NCBI GenBank assembly: GCA_037176725.1
Contig: JAZBRS010000023.1
Location: 30,437,001 to 30,501,000, forward strand
From: Posidonia oceanica
Taxonomy: Eukaryota; Streptophyta; Magnoliopsida; Alismatales; Posidoniaceae
Length of the DNA: 64,000 nt
Direction: 5' to 3'
The position numbers and the translations under genes were made by a program. Positions 1-11,379 of this stretch are shown here, piece after piece; within the stretch, counting starts at the first letter, position 1; every line of letters starts with the position of its first letter. The notes under the pieces were generated by a model. That model was not told where the DNA came from, searched no databases, and was given only the letters and a program-made list of their open reading frames with translations.

Positions 1-643
1 TATGACAGTAGCTTCGAATCTTTCGTCTTCCACTCGCCATTGACTTGAGAGATTACCAGCATAGCATCGCCATGTACCAGCAGCTTCTGCACCTCATGCT
101 CGAGGGCGACATTCAGTCCTAGGATGCATGCCTCGTACTCAGCCTCGTTGTTGGTGCATTTGAAGGTCAGCTTCCTGGAGAAGAGAATCATCTGTCCCTG
201 AGGCGTTGTCAGCACTGCGCCTACGCCTCGGCCTTTCTTGTTCACAGCACCATCAAAGTATAATTGCCATTGCTCCTGATCTTCAAGGTCTTTGTCTTCA
301 GAGTCCTCCATTGCAAACAGAATGTCTTCATCTGGGAACTGCGTCTGGAGTGGCTGATATTCAAGCAGTGGGAGATTAGCAAGATGGTCTGCCATAGCTT
401 GGCCCTTCATAGACTTATGAGTGACAAAGGTGATGTCGTATTGAGACAGTAGCACCTGCCACTTAACACATCTGCCTACCATGACCGGTTTTTGAAAGAG
501 GAACTTGATAGGATCATGCCGGCATAAGAGCTGGACTGGGTATGCCATCATGTAGTGTCTTAATTTCTGTGCAGCCCAGACAAGGGATAGGCAGGTCTTC
601 TCTATTGTATTGTACCTGGCTTCGCATTCATTGAACTTCTTGC
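1..643 (-). pseudogene. RNase H region of copy 1, cut by the window edge
   Basis: The DNA aligns with copy 2 at about 21370-22000, where an RNase H connection and an archaeal-type RNase H are readable. The part at 1-260 corresponds to the YFDGAVN-type segment of copy 2. The frame is broken. The remaining RNase H and the integrase lie outside the window. Confidence 0.7.
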
Positions 644-2040
644 TTAGGTAGTAAATGGCGCCCTCCTTTCTACCAGATTCATCATGTTGGTCCAAGATGG
701 CGCCCATGGAATGCTGCATGGTAGAAAGGTAGAGAAGTAAGGGTCGCCCTGGAGTGGGGGGAACCAAGACAGGAGGCTTAATGAACAGCTGCTTGATCTT
801 GGCAAATGCAGCGTGACACTCCTCGCTCCAATGAATCTGCGCATTTTCTTCAAGAGCTTGAATATGGGCTCGCAGATAGGCGTAAGCTGTGCAATGAAGC
901 GACTGATGTATTGTAAACGCCCAAGCAGGCCTCTGACCTCCTTTTTAGTCCGAGGGGGTGGCATATCCACGATGGCTTTGGCCTTCATCGGGTCCACCTC
1001 AATTCCCCTTTGGCTAACAATGTAGCCCAGCAGTTTGCCAAAAGACACCCCGAATACACACTTGTTGGGGTTCAGGCGTAGATTTACTTTCGCAGACGGT
1101 CAAAGAGCTTCTTCAAACAGGCAAGATGATCTTCAGGCTCTTTGGTTTTAGCAATCATGTCGTCTACATAGACCTCCACCTCTTGGTGCATGAGGTCGTG
1201 GAATAGTGCAGTCATGGCCCTCTGATAGGTTGCGCCAGCATTCTTCAGTCCGAACGGCATAACTTGGTAGCAAAAGACTCCCCAAGGGGTGATGAATGAA
1301 GTCTTTTCCATGTCTTCTTCTGCCATTTTGATCTGTTTATAGCCGAAAAAGCCGTCCATGAAGGAGAGCATCTTGTGGCCCACTGTATTGTCGACTAGGA
1401 CGTCAATGTGAGGCAATGGGAAGTCGTCCTTGGGACTCGCCTTATTCAGGTCCCTATAGTCGATGCAGATCCGGATGCGGCCATCTTTCTTGGGTACAGG
1501 TACAATGTTTGCCAGCCACTCAGGATAAAGGACGACCTTGAGGAAATTGACTTTGTGCTGTTTCATGATCTCTTCTTTGATCATAAGTAGCCACTGTGGT
1601 CGCCATCTTCTCAGTTTCTGCTTTACTGGCTTGGCATCTGGATCCAAGGATAGATTGTGCACCACTATCTCTATGTCAAGGCCAACCATATCTCCATAAC
1701 TCCAGGCGAAGACATCCGCATACTCTTTTAAGAATGCGACGAACCCTGCTCGAGCCTGGGGGGACAGCTGGGCACTGATGCGAACTTCTCTGACTTCCTC
1801 AGCTCTGCTGATATTAACAACCTCTGTTTCTTCTTCAACATGGAGGTTGGGGCCTTCTGGGTCGTCGTCGTAGGGTCGGAACTCGGGCAATGGTTTGTCA
1901 ATCTCGTCTTCGCCCGTATCATCCTCCTCTCCATAAGCAATAAGTTCCGAGAGGATCTCTTTCTCAAAAGAAGGATTTGTGATGTCGAAAGAGTGTATAT
2001 GTTCCGCTACTTGGCCCTGGTGACGCTTCAGGATGGTCAC
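644..2040 (-). pseudogene. Reverse transcriptase, copy 1
   Basis: This is an RNA-dependent DNA polymerase fragment. The ordered motifs are VPKKDGRIRICIDYRDLNKA, LSFMDGFFGYKQI, FITPWGVFCYQVMPFGLKNA and the catalytic YVDDMI at 1151-1170. The frame ends at 1084. The connection region continues in another frame (1048-644) with GKLLGYIVSQRGIEVDP and GLLGRLQYI, so one frameshift lies at about 1050-1085. The catalytic aspartates are kept in spite of the breaks. Confidence 0.88.
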
Positions 2041-3348
2041 GCTTACTCGAGTATTCTTGTATCCTCAGTGCGCGACCTCCGTCCTAGCAACTTCTTCTGT
2101 TTGCTCTAGCCTGACTGATTCTGCTGAGTGCTCTGCTGATGCTGCTGAGGGCCTTGCTGATTCTGTCACTGATACTGCTAATGGCCCTACTACTGAGGCT
2201 GTTGACAATTCTATTACTGATTCTGCTTTCTGCTCTGTTACTGCTGCTGCTTGGACTGCTAGTGCTTCCTCCTCAGAGTCTTCTAGTGTGCTTGTGGAGG
2301 GTATGCCGGACTGGCGGCTGATCTGGGCACTGCCGCTTGCTACACTGCCTGAGTGAGGCATGTGCTGCACAAACCACCTAGACCCGCCTTCTGGTTGCAG
2401 AATAATGAGCTCATCTGGTCTAAGGGAGTGCGGTACTGCTGACTCTTCTTCCAAGACCATGATAGAGGCATGGTCTTCTTGCAGACGAGGGTCCATAGCC
2501 ACGGCTTTCCCTTTCCTTTCTACGGCTTGGTGCTTTGCCAGGTCTTCTACTATCGACTTGAGCTGTTCCTGATAAAGTAGCTCTAAGTCGGACATTCATG
2601 AATCGACCTGGTCTTCTACCGCCACTCCTTCGACCTCATCCGAGGGTGAGTCGACGTAGTAGGCGCCGAGGGCCTGCAGCTTTGGCCCAGCTGCAAGATG
2701 GATTGCTGCCTTTAATATTTGCATGGTCTGGCTCATAGGCACGCCTGATTGTGGCAACTTCAGCATCGGAGATCCAAACATACTGGTCAGCGGGACCGCA
2801 GATGGGTACGCTGCTAGGGTCATTGATGCAGTTGAATGGCAGGCAAAGGTACTCTTCTGAGGGCCCAAGGGTTGGGAGACTGTGGTGCTCAACTGGACCT
2901 CTGCATCTGGTTGTGATGGTGAGAGTGCGGCCTTTGATGCCATGGGGGCCTGCCACGAAAGTTGCTATTCTGCAGCAGGAGAATGTGAAGCGGACTACAC
3001 CGGCTGCATTCTTGGTGATGCAGCTGCTGAAGTGGGCCAAGTCGCGCTGCTAACTGAATCGACTGACTGTCCCTCCAGAGAGAGTGACAGCGGTACTGAT
3101 GCGACTGCGACCGCAGGTAGCCTGCTTGATTGTGCCCAAAGGGGTGTCTCTGACTTCTGAGCTGCCGCTACTGCTTATGCTTGTGATACAAATGTGGCTG
3201 CAGAAATGTAAGAGCTTGTCAGTTCTGCCACAAGGCCTGCTGAGTTGTCTGCTGTATCTGCTGAAGGTAGAGCCAAACAAACCGACAGTGGCGCCTTTGT
3301 GCTGACCAGAGCTTTGCTGCCAGTTGAGACTGCCTCTACTGTGCCAGA
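2041..3348 (-). pseudogene. Protease-RT linker of copy 1, Ser/Ala-rich
   Basis: This continues the gag-pol frame with several stops before 2943. The stretches 2943-2596 and 2595-2065 are open. The composition is dominated by Ala, Ser, Glu and Val. Between about 2110 and 2290 near-repeating GCT/TCT-type codons give SAxSV-like units. YYVDSPSD and EEESAVP-type segments are shared with copy 2. No catalytic domain is visible. Long linkers at this place are typical of Tat elements. Its role is unknown. Confidence 0.6.
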
Positions 3349-4164
3349 CTACTCCTCATCCGAGTAGTAGTCCTCAATGCAGACCCAATCTTCTGCCAGC
3401 ACCGCGGCTCGATCATCAGTTGATCCCAGAACTCCTGCACTGGTAAAGTTAGTGAGGTCTCTGGGGATGGCTAGTTCCTGATCCTTCAGTTGAAAGCAGT
3501 GATCTTCGTTGGGCTTGGGCTCATAACCGAGGCCTTCAGATTTCCTCCGCTCCACTGCTACGATCGGCTTTGCGATCCCCTGGCCGTGACGCCCGAGCGG
3601 TGTACCCTTTATGTAACCCCACCTGTGACATACATTCTCGACCATTCGAAAGGAGTTGTTGTGAACGGCCAAGGAGTTGGCGCGTTCAAGATCAGGAATG
3701 AAGTTAACCGGCTCACACCAATTAACGCGATACAAAGCTTTAGAAGTCTCAGGGTCAAAAGGGATAGTTTGTGAAGAGACGGGGGAGACTGCCTCGATCC
3801 GCTCCTTCTCAAAGTTCTCCACCATGACGACAATGACATCATCGCCGTGACGGTACTTTATCATTCGATGGAGGGTCGAGGGAAGGACCTGATGCTTGTG
3901 GAGCCAAGGGTGCTCAAGCAGAAAGTTAAAGTTTGGCTTCAAGTCGACGACGTAGAATTCTACATCGAACACGACCGGGCCAATGGCAAGAGGATTAATC
4001 AGGATCCTTAGAGCGTCATGGTGGGTGTTGTCAAAAGCTGTCATTCCTTTCACGGCTGTGATATCGTCGGCTTTGAATCCGAGCTTTGTTGCAGTACGCA
4101 AGGGGCAGACATTAAGGCCTGACCCGTTATCAACCAGCGTTAGAGGAATGCGAAAGTTTTTGAA
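3349..4164 (-). pseudogene. Aspartic protease and G-patch region, copy 1
   Basis: The protease would mature the Gag-Pol polyprotein. The active-site motif reads LVDNGSGLNVCP at about 4104-4140. Plant Tat elements commonly have DNGS where retroviruses have DTG, so Asn here is lineage-typical rather than a loss. Further on are LLEHPWLHKHQ and a glycine-rich G-patch-like stretch (KGTPLGRHGQG to GLGYEPK, about 3520-3610). The frame ends at 3349 after an acidic YYSDEE. A stop at 4165 lies just upstream. The motif order matches copy 2 at 26590-27579. Confidence 0.78.
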
Positions 4165-5820
4165 CTAAACCGTGATGAATAGGGGTTGATTGTGATTAAT
4201 CCCCGCCGGAGGCAGCTCATCACTCGTAAAAGAGATGACCTGGGGCTCCGCAATCATCCCTACCATGCTTTCCAAAGCTGAAGGCTCAATAGACTGGGAC
4301 ACACGGGCGGCTTGGAACACGCGAAGAAAAGCCTCGCGGTGTTCGACAAAGGTGTGGATTAGGTCCCAAATGGAAATATCGGCTTTGACCTTCTTAAGTT
4401 GAGAGATTATGTCAGCCTTGGGTTGGTTTTTCTTGGCAGCAGGAGGGGTAGTTTTGGCAAGCTCTAAAGGAGTAGTCACAGGAGATTGGGTTGCTACAGG
4501 TTGGGCAGGGATTTGGCTTGCTACAGGTAGGTTAAAGGCCGGATCTGCTATGGGTTGGTTAGAGGGTGGGGGCATAGCAGGTTCAGGATAGTTTGACCTA
4601 ACTGCCGGTGCTGGGGGTCTGTAGACCCTCCCCGATCGCGTTACTTCCGCACACATTTCTGTGGCGTAGCTGTAAGGGACGCAATAGGTGTCCAGGGTTA
4701 AATCAATAACCACAGGAGCACATGCTGCGAGCACAGGAGGGGTTACAGGGGGACCTACTGGATCCTGAGGTCTATCTAAAGGGTAAGGTTGTTGGGGTGG
4801 GAAGGCAAAGGCCTGTTGAGGTCTGCCTAAAAGGTGTATAGGGGATTCTAGCTGAGGCCGCCCTAAGAGGTGGACAGGGGATCTAGGCTGGGCCCTAGCT
4901 AGGAGGTGTACAGGGGATTGAACCAGAGGAAGCACAGTAAGGGACGCAAAGGGGCGCTCCGGCCTGGCACGCGGTCGGATCATGTGAACTCCTGACTTAG
5001 AGCCGGCAACAGCCGCAAGATAGAGATTAACAGGGAAAGGCTCAGAGATATCAGAGATCATATCAGAGGGGTCTATTACAGAGGAAGTAGGCCCAGAAGG
5101 GAAAACAGAGTGAATGCCTGAGGTTCCCACCCCTCCCGAATAAGAGTGCTCCGGTAGAGGTTGGCAGACAATGCCAGAATGAGGGGGAACAGCCGAATGA
5201 GCAGATGCATGAGTGTGTGCTTGAGTGGATGCCTCATGCGTGTCAATCACAATCGTTTCCAATTCGATTAAGTCCTGAATTGCGTTCCGCAGGGAGTAGC
5301 AATTATCCGTCGAATGCCCGACACTTCGATGGAAATTGCAAAAGAGATTCGCCTTAAACCAATGTGGCAAGAGATTTGGGGGCGGGCGAACCTCCGGGAA
5401 CTTCAAGAGCGATGCAACCTTTGGCAAGATGGTTGTGAGCGGTTCCATCAGTGGGGCGAACTTCCGCTTCTCAGTGGGTGGCCTTCTTTGCCTCTGGTAT
5501 GAGCCTTGCTGAACTGGTGTGGCGGGGTAGACCGGTCTAGCGGTGGTAGTTATCTATGGTGTGGGTGGATTCCTAGGTGCAGGAGCATACACCATCTGAG
5601 CTGGGGTAGGCCGGGACGGCAAGTGAACAGGTATAGCAGGAGAGTCAACGAATGCAACAGCAGTCTTCGACGAGTCTTTCTTCTTGGGACGGTTGTTGCT
5701 GCTACAACTGTTGTTGTTGGAGGTGCTACTGTTGGCACTGTTACTGCTGATCGTGGCTTGCTTAGCGAACGCAGAGAGAGTCGGGAAGTTGCCACTCCGC
5801 AAAGAACTCTCCACGCGCAC
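4165..5820 (-). pseudogene. gag: gag C-terminal part with zinc knuckle, copy 1
   Basis: It continues gag in the same frame. A segment rich in Ser, Asn and Lys (5820-5554) is followed by an open stretch from 5448. That stretch has a knuckle-like motif CNFHRSVGHSTDNC, the arrangement usual in Tat-group Gag proteins and likely to bind the element RNA. After it come Pro/Leu-rich repeats with HLLARAQ- and HLLGRPQ-type units (about 4800-4930) and a linker leading to the protease. A single stop at 4165 separates it from the protease. Confidence 0.75.
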
Positions 5821-5886
5821 GTCAGCTCGGATAAGTGCTTCAAAAGTAGTGACCGATTGAATGCTAAGCAGAGCCCCAAGAGATGG

Positions 5887-7395
5887 CTACGCCCCCTTGA
5901 TAATGATCTCAATAGACTCCTCGTCAGAGGGTCTATCTCGAACCTGTGAAGCAAGGGCGCGCCAACGGTCGATGTACTCCCCGAACGGTTCGCTGGGATT
6001 CTGCTTGATTGCGATCAAGTCCACCCGCTTTGGGACTAGATCGAGGTTGAAGGAATATTGTTCCAGGAATGCCTGACTGAGGTCGTTCCAAGTCTTGATG
6101 GCTGACATATCAAGCGATGTAAACCACTTGAGAGCCGACCCGGTCAAGCTCTTCTGGAACAGGCGGATCAGCAACCTCTCGTCAGCCTGAAGCTGAGCGA
6201 GATCACCGCAATACGCCTTCAGGTGTGCTACGGGGCAACCCCTACCATTGTATTTGTCGAAGTCCGGGATTTTGAACTTCGGAGGGAGTACCACCACTGG
6301 AAAGCAACAGAGGTCCCGGAATTAGTAGGTCTAGTGCTCAGTACCCTGCACTAGTCGTAGTGCCTTCTCCAAGACATCCATCTGGTAATTGATGGGGTCT
6401 GGATTTGCTGCCATAGGAGAGGGATCGGCAGGGGTAGTGAGCACATACGCCGAATGGGTCACACCTAAGTGCTCCTCCAGGTCTATCATAGCATCGCTTG
6501 GTGGAGCAACGGGATGGCCGGCGTATCTGTGCTGGGGAACTGTGTATGCAGGGATGTATGTAGGGTTCTGGGCCTGATGTAATGGAGGAGGCTAGATGAC
6601 ATGCTGTGCTGTGGGAGGGGTAGGATACTGGAGCACCAGTTGCTGTACAAGCGGGGTGCCAGACAGCGAGCTAGTAGGGTACTGGGCTCCAGTCAGCCCA
6701 AAGGGCTGACCACCAGGGGGAAGAGGAGCATACTGTGCTAAGTGTTGTGCAGAAGGAGGCGGTAAACGGGCCCTCATCGTCGAAACCGTGAGTAGTTAAG
6801 ACGATAGTCGAGGCAGAGGTGTAGAGGTAAATGCATGAAATGCAGGAACTGGCCTCAAAGGAACCTCAGAAGCGACAGGAGTAAAGGAGGGACGAACTGA
6901 TAGAACCATGTCCTGCAGTCTCTCGGCAAGCTCCATCAGGTGCTGGTACTGAGCCTCAGGCGTCCCGTCAGCGGGGATGCTGAAGTGCAGTGCCGACGAA
7001 GATTGAGAAGCAAATGGCACGGACACAGACTGTCCAGGAGGAGTAGGTGCTATAGTAAAAGTCGCAGCAACAGTAGGAGGGATGTCAAGGGCGACGTATC
7101 CCTGGGAAGGAGGGGGCAATGGCGTCTCCGGAACGCGAGTAACGGTCATCAAGATAGACTCGGTGACCGGATCTGGAGGAAGAGTAGCTTGCCAATGTCC
7201 CGGGACATACTGAGATACCAGAGGCATCAGGGGAGGAAACCCTGGCGTCGGAGAAGGAACAAAGGGGATAAAAGGAGCAACTGGAGGGGCCAAAGCGGAA
7301 ACACCCTCCGAGACAAGAGTAAAGAGAGGCTCACTAACGTACTGAGCCATTGCTGACCTAGAGCGCGTGAGAATAAGGCTGCGACGGGTATGCAA
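5887..7395 (-). pseudogene. gag: gag of copy 1: proline-rich N-terminus and capsid-like domain
   Basis: The product would be the structural Gag that forms cytoplasmic virus-like particles. The start at 7395 opens a Pro/Ala-rich region of about 200 residues. In-frame stops follow near 6796, 6592 and 6330. From 6297 to 5887 there is a recognisable retrotransposon-gag domain with PKFKIPDFDKYNG at its start, then LKAYCGDL, ALKWFTSL and RWRALASQV. All pieces are in the same frame, so the breaks are point stops rather than frameshifts. A further stop at 5887 precedes the C-terminal part. Confidence 0.82.
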
Positions 7396-8515
7396 AGGGC
7401 GATTCCTAATAGGAGCTATCGTCGCAAGTGCAGATAGCTCAGAAAGGGAATGATCACGAACAAGGTCGCAACAAGGGTGTCAGAAAGGGACAGTACTCGA
7501 GCTCTAGCAAGGGAACTCGCTTACCGATCACTGCTGACACAAACAGAGACAATCAAGGGTTAGAAACTAAAAGACAGATGCAAATGAGTTAAGTTAGATG
7601 GCATGAATGACATGTATGCTTTCTAGTATGCCCCCCCACCTATCTAGTGTATCCTAGTAGGTGATCTACTTCGGGTATCCCCAGGTGTACGGGTCACCGA
7701 CTCAGGTCAGAAAAAGTAGGCTCCCTGTCGAACACCTAGCAAGAGGTCGGAACTGTCCTTCGCAAACTAGTAGGTGGACTCAGATGAGAAGAATGCATGT
7801 CCTATATGATGCTTATGCAAATGCTTAAAGTTTTTTATCTTACGCATTTTATTAACCCAAGGGGGTGCAGGATTGTTTGAAGTCTCTAATTTCTCCTAGA
7901 AGTTCTTTTTACTTGCCATTTTTAGTTAGCCACAGGGAAAGCAATCAGTCTCTACTATCCTAGACATGGCATGTGCAAAAGGGAAGAAAATCAACCAAAT
8001 ATGGCAGGCAAACATCATACAACACAGCAAAAGGCAAGTGCATAGCATGTGCGGGTGTTTGTGAGTATGATAGTGAAGAAAAACATTCATCATGTCAAAA
8101 AGCATGTATACAGGGTATGTGCGTGTGTAGTGACATAGCAAGTGTGTAAAAGAAGCATTCATCATTCAAAAAGCATGTATTGTTGCCAACCAAGTATGTA
8201 AACATGCATTGTGCAGGAAATAAAGCAACAATAAGCAAGTAAGATAAAGAAGGTAAAGACAGATAAGCTGTAAAACAAATAAGAGCAAAAGCAAGAAAAT
8301 AAGCAAGTAAACAAGCAATCAGAAACAAAGCAAAGCAAGACAAATCAAATGCCAAGGCAAAGGAGGTGCAAAACCTAAGCAGAGTAACCACGAGGCGACT
8401 TGCTAGGAGTTTACACAGAAGAGCGACCAAAACAGGCAAAAAGAGGCAAACAAAGGCAAGCAAAATTGCGAAAGCGGGCGAGCAAAAGGCCAGAAACGAA
8501 AGTCGAAGTCTAACA
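7396..8515 (-). other. Leader between primer-binding site and gag of copy 1
   Basis: This is a 1.1-kb stretch with no credible coding sequence. The open frames here are hydrophobic translations of A-rich, low-complexity DNA on the opposite strand. A long untranslated leader before gag fits the Tat lineage. Confidence 0.5.
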
Positions 8516-8533
8516 TCCCCAGCAGAGTCACCA
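8516..8533 (-). other. Primer-binding site of copy 1
   Basis: The minus strand reads TGGTGACTCTGCTGGGGA directly after the LTR end. It resembles the tRNA-Arg-type primer site known from Ogre/Tat elements (TGGCGACTCC-type). It marks the start of reverse transcription and fixes the LTR boundary at 8535. Confidence 0.72.
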
Positions 8534-9234
8534 CTGTAGTAATCCCGGTGTTCAGATCATCCATGCACACTGCCAAAAGCTCACGTACACCGATCGGAAT
8601 CAGGCTCACTATAAGCGGCTATGTCCGAGGAGGGAGGCTCAACTCGAAAACACTTGAAACAGAGGAGAAAGGATAAGAAAAGAAGAAGATAAGACAATTC
8701 AGAGTCGGCACCGTGTCTATTATCGGAAGACAAGCAAAACCAGAGGAAATGCGTGAATTTACACGCAAAACCAAGCAAAGGATGCAATGCAAAGCAATGC
8801 AAAGGAAAACAAATGCAAATGATATGACTCATGCCTAGGATAAGGGCAATATGGTCATTGCAGGCCAAAAGACTAGGCAAGGACTCCTGTTACGTGCGGA
8901 GAAGGTGTTAGGCACCCCCGACACGCCCGAGAATCGGTCTTTCTAGGCTTACGCTCACATACGCAGGGAAATGCAGGTTTGAATGCCTAAGTGCCAATGA
9001 ATGCCTATGTGAATGCTCAAAGGTGTGCTCTAAGTGGTGGGATGCAATGCAGGGAAGTAAACGTGCAGTCTAAGTGCTCAGCAACGCTGTCTGTGTTCCG
9101 AACTGGGCGAAACCTGGTTCGTTAGAACTCCAGGCAGTAAGCATCACTGCCCTATATGCAAATGCAAGCAGAAAAGCAAAACGGTGGTAAAACCAAACAA
9201 TGCGGGCGACATGCAAGAGAAAACAGCATAAAAT

Positions 9235-9560
9235 ACGCAAAACAATGCGAGGAACGGGAGCGGCACGCAAAACGGTGCAAGAAAACAAGATCGACACGCA
9301 AAACAGTGCAAGAAACAGAAGCAGCACGCGAAACGGTGCAGAAAACAAGGCCAACATGTAAAACGGTGTAAAAAAAGAAGCGACACGTGAAACGATGTAA
9401 AAAAAGAAGCGACACGTGAAACGGTGCCAGAAAACAAAGCCGGCATGCAAAACGGTGCAAGAAAACAGAGCAGGCACGCAAAACGGTGCAAAAACAAAGC
9501 CAGCACGCAAAGCGGTGCAAGAAGCAAAGTAGGTACGCAAAACGGTGCCAAAGCAAGCGA
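9235..9560. repeat. 30-bp tandem repeat inside the LTR, about 10-11 copies
   Basis: Units of the form acgcaaaacggtgcaagaaa followed by about 10 variable bases recur every 30 bp (at 9271, 9301, 9331, 9361, 9390, 9420, 9450, 9481, 9510 and 9540). Because 30 is a multiple of three, long open frames with Cys/Phe/Leu-rich 10-residue periodicity appear on both strands. These are not genes. Confidence 0.85.
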
Positions 9561-9731
9561 AATAAGACATCGATAAAGCCATGCAAATGCAGATGCAAAG
9601 AGGAAGAGCAAGAGAAGCAAAGGAGAGGCAAACGATGCAAGTATAAGAACAAGCACCGCTTAAGACCACGCAATGTAGGTGTGAAGACCTACAAAGGGGA
9701 AAGGAAGCAAGTGGGAGGATTACCATTGTTC

Positions 9732-9850
9732 TGTGACCATTTCCCACCAAAGTGTCCCACGATATGTCTCGCACGCTGCCAAAAGCTCGCGATGCGATCG
9801 GATCGTGGAAAAGGGGAAGAAAGTCGCAATTAGTAGTGAATCCAGGGAAA
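9732..9850 (-). repeat. Second LTR-3'-end-like segment inside the copy 1 LTR
   Basis: The minus strand ends ATGGTCACAG at about 9731, matching the solo-LTR end at 24213. Upstream is the shared block with GCATCGCGAGCTTTTGGCAG. A similar block lies at 8560-8660, next to the true primer site. No primer-binding site follows this copy, so it is an old nested LTR or an internal duplication. Confidence 0.6.
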
Positions 9851-10319
9851 ATACAACCCAAAGATGCCAGGAGTACGCGAAAAGAGGAGATAGAGTTGAT
9901 GGATGAGAAGAGGAGACCTTAATCTACATGCTCGAGGAAACAGAAAGCAAAAACCATGCATGTAATGCAAATGATGTGCAAATGAATGCTGTGCAGGGGT
10001 TCAGAAGGACTTACCTTGGAAATCTGAAGCCTGATCTAAGAAATGCTTGGTCCATGTTGAAGAGCGCTCCACCGGGGTCGTCCAGGTAGCTTGGTTGAGA
10101 AGATCCGGCGGCCCGATCAGAAGATATGCTGGCTTCAAGGCAAAGGGGCCAGAACAGGGAAGAAGAATGGATCTAAGTGTAAAGGAGGTCCTAGGGGTGT
10201 GCAAAACAGGTCCTCCCATGTAAATGGAAGCTAAGTATGCTTAAGTGTGTGCAAGAATGCCAAATGCAAAGATGCATGGGTGCAATGCATGCAAAAATGC
10301 AGAAAAGAACCTAAGAATG

Positions 10320-10880
10320 ACTTTTCAGAAAACTTAGGGACCTATATGCAAGTTTTGAAAAAATTAGGGACCTAAATGCAAAGATTTTGAAAAGTTAGGG
10401 ATTTATATGCAGGGTTTTTGAAAACTTGGGGGTTTGAGTGCAATTTTACAAAATACAGGGTTTAAAGTGCAATTTAAACCCTGTAAACATGCATTTGAGT
10501 GTAAACATGCATTTGAATAAGTTTTGAAATCATGTGGAGGACTTACATGCAAATTTGAAACATGCAGGGGTTGAAATGCAATTTTATAAGCAAAAATGCA
10601 GAAAAAATGGATTCTGTGAATGCAAACAGAGGACCTATGTGCAATTTTGAAATATGCAGGGTCTAAAATGCAATTTTATAAGCAAAAGTATGCATTTAAA
10701 TGAGTTTTCTAAACATGTAGAGGTTCTATGTGTAATTTTGAAACATGCAGGGTCTAGAATGCAATTTTATAAGGAAAAAGTTAAAAAACAGATGCTGTGC
10801 ATGCAAATGGAGGACTTATGTGCAAAAATCAGAAAACATGGGGAAATAATGCAATGCAGTAAAAAAAGATGGAAAATAAA
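10320..10880. repeat. Degenerate direct repeats in the LTR
   Basis: The phrase atgcaattttataagcaaaa and its neighbour 'ggacctatgtgcaattttga' recur three to four times between 10540 and 10800, about 90 bp apart. Shorter relatives (agggacctatatgcaa) lie from 10320. They are untranscribed-looking, A-rich and non-coding. Confidence 0.6.
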
Positions 10881-11379
10881 TGCTTAAATCAACAGATCAG
10901 AGGACTAAAAGGCAAAGAAAGAAAAATGCAGGATTAAAAATGCAATTTACTAAGTAAAATCAGAGCATTAAATGAGATTGACAACCAAAGGACTAACATG
11001 TAAAAATAAAAAGATGCTGGACTAGAAAATAAAGAGCAGAAACTTAAATGAACTGTAAATGGACTGGAATGTAAATAAAAGAAATAACTGGGCTGAATGT
11101 AAAGAAAAATAAATAAACTATAACAGCAGAGGACTGAAAAGCAAATAAAAATTCATGCTGGGCTAGAAATAAATTAAAACTTAAAGAGAAACACTGTAGG
11201 AGGACTAACATGCAATTAGACAGTTTTTTAGATTTTTCATGCAATTTCATATGATTTAAATTCAAACTTAAATGATTCTTAAACGATGGCAGGATTAGAA
11301 TGCAATAAAATAAAAACAGGAGGCAGAAATGCAATACATGGCAAAATATGCTTAGTTAAGAGAAATAAAGGCACAGTAA

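Noticed and set aside
8095..8880. Hydrophobic open frames resembling membrane proteins
   Set aside because: They are read against A-rich non-coding leader and LTR DNA.
9144..9861. Cys/Phe/Leu-rich long open frames on both strands
   Set aside because: They follow the 30-bp tandem array and the A-rich LTR leader. No domain, strong base-composition bias.
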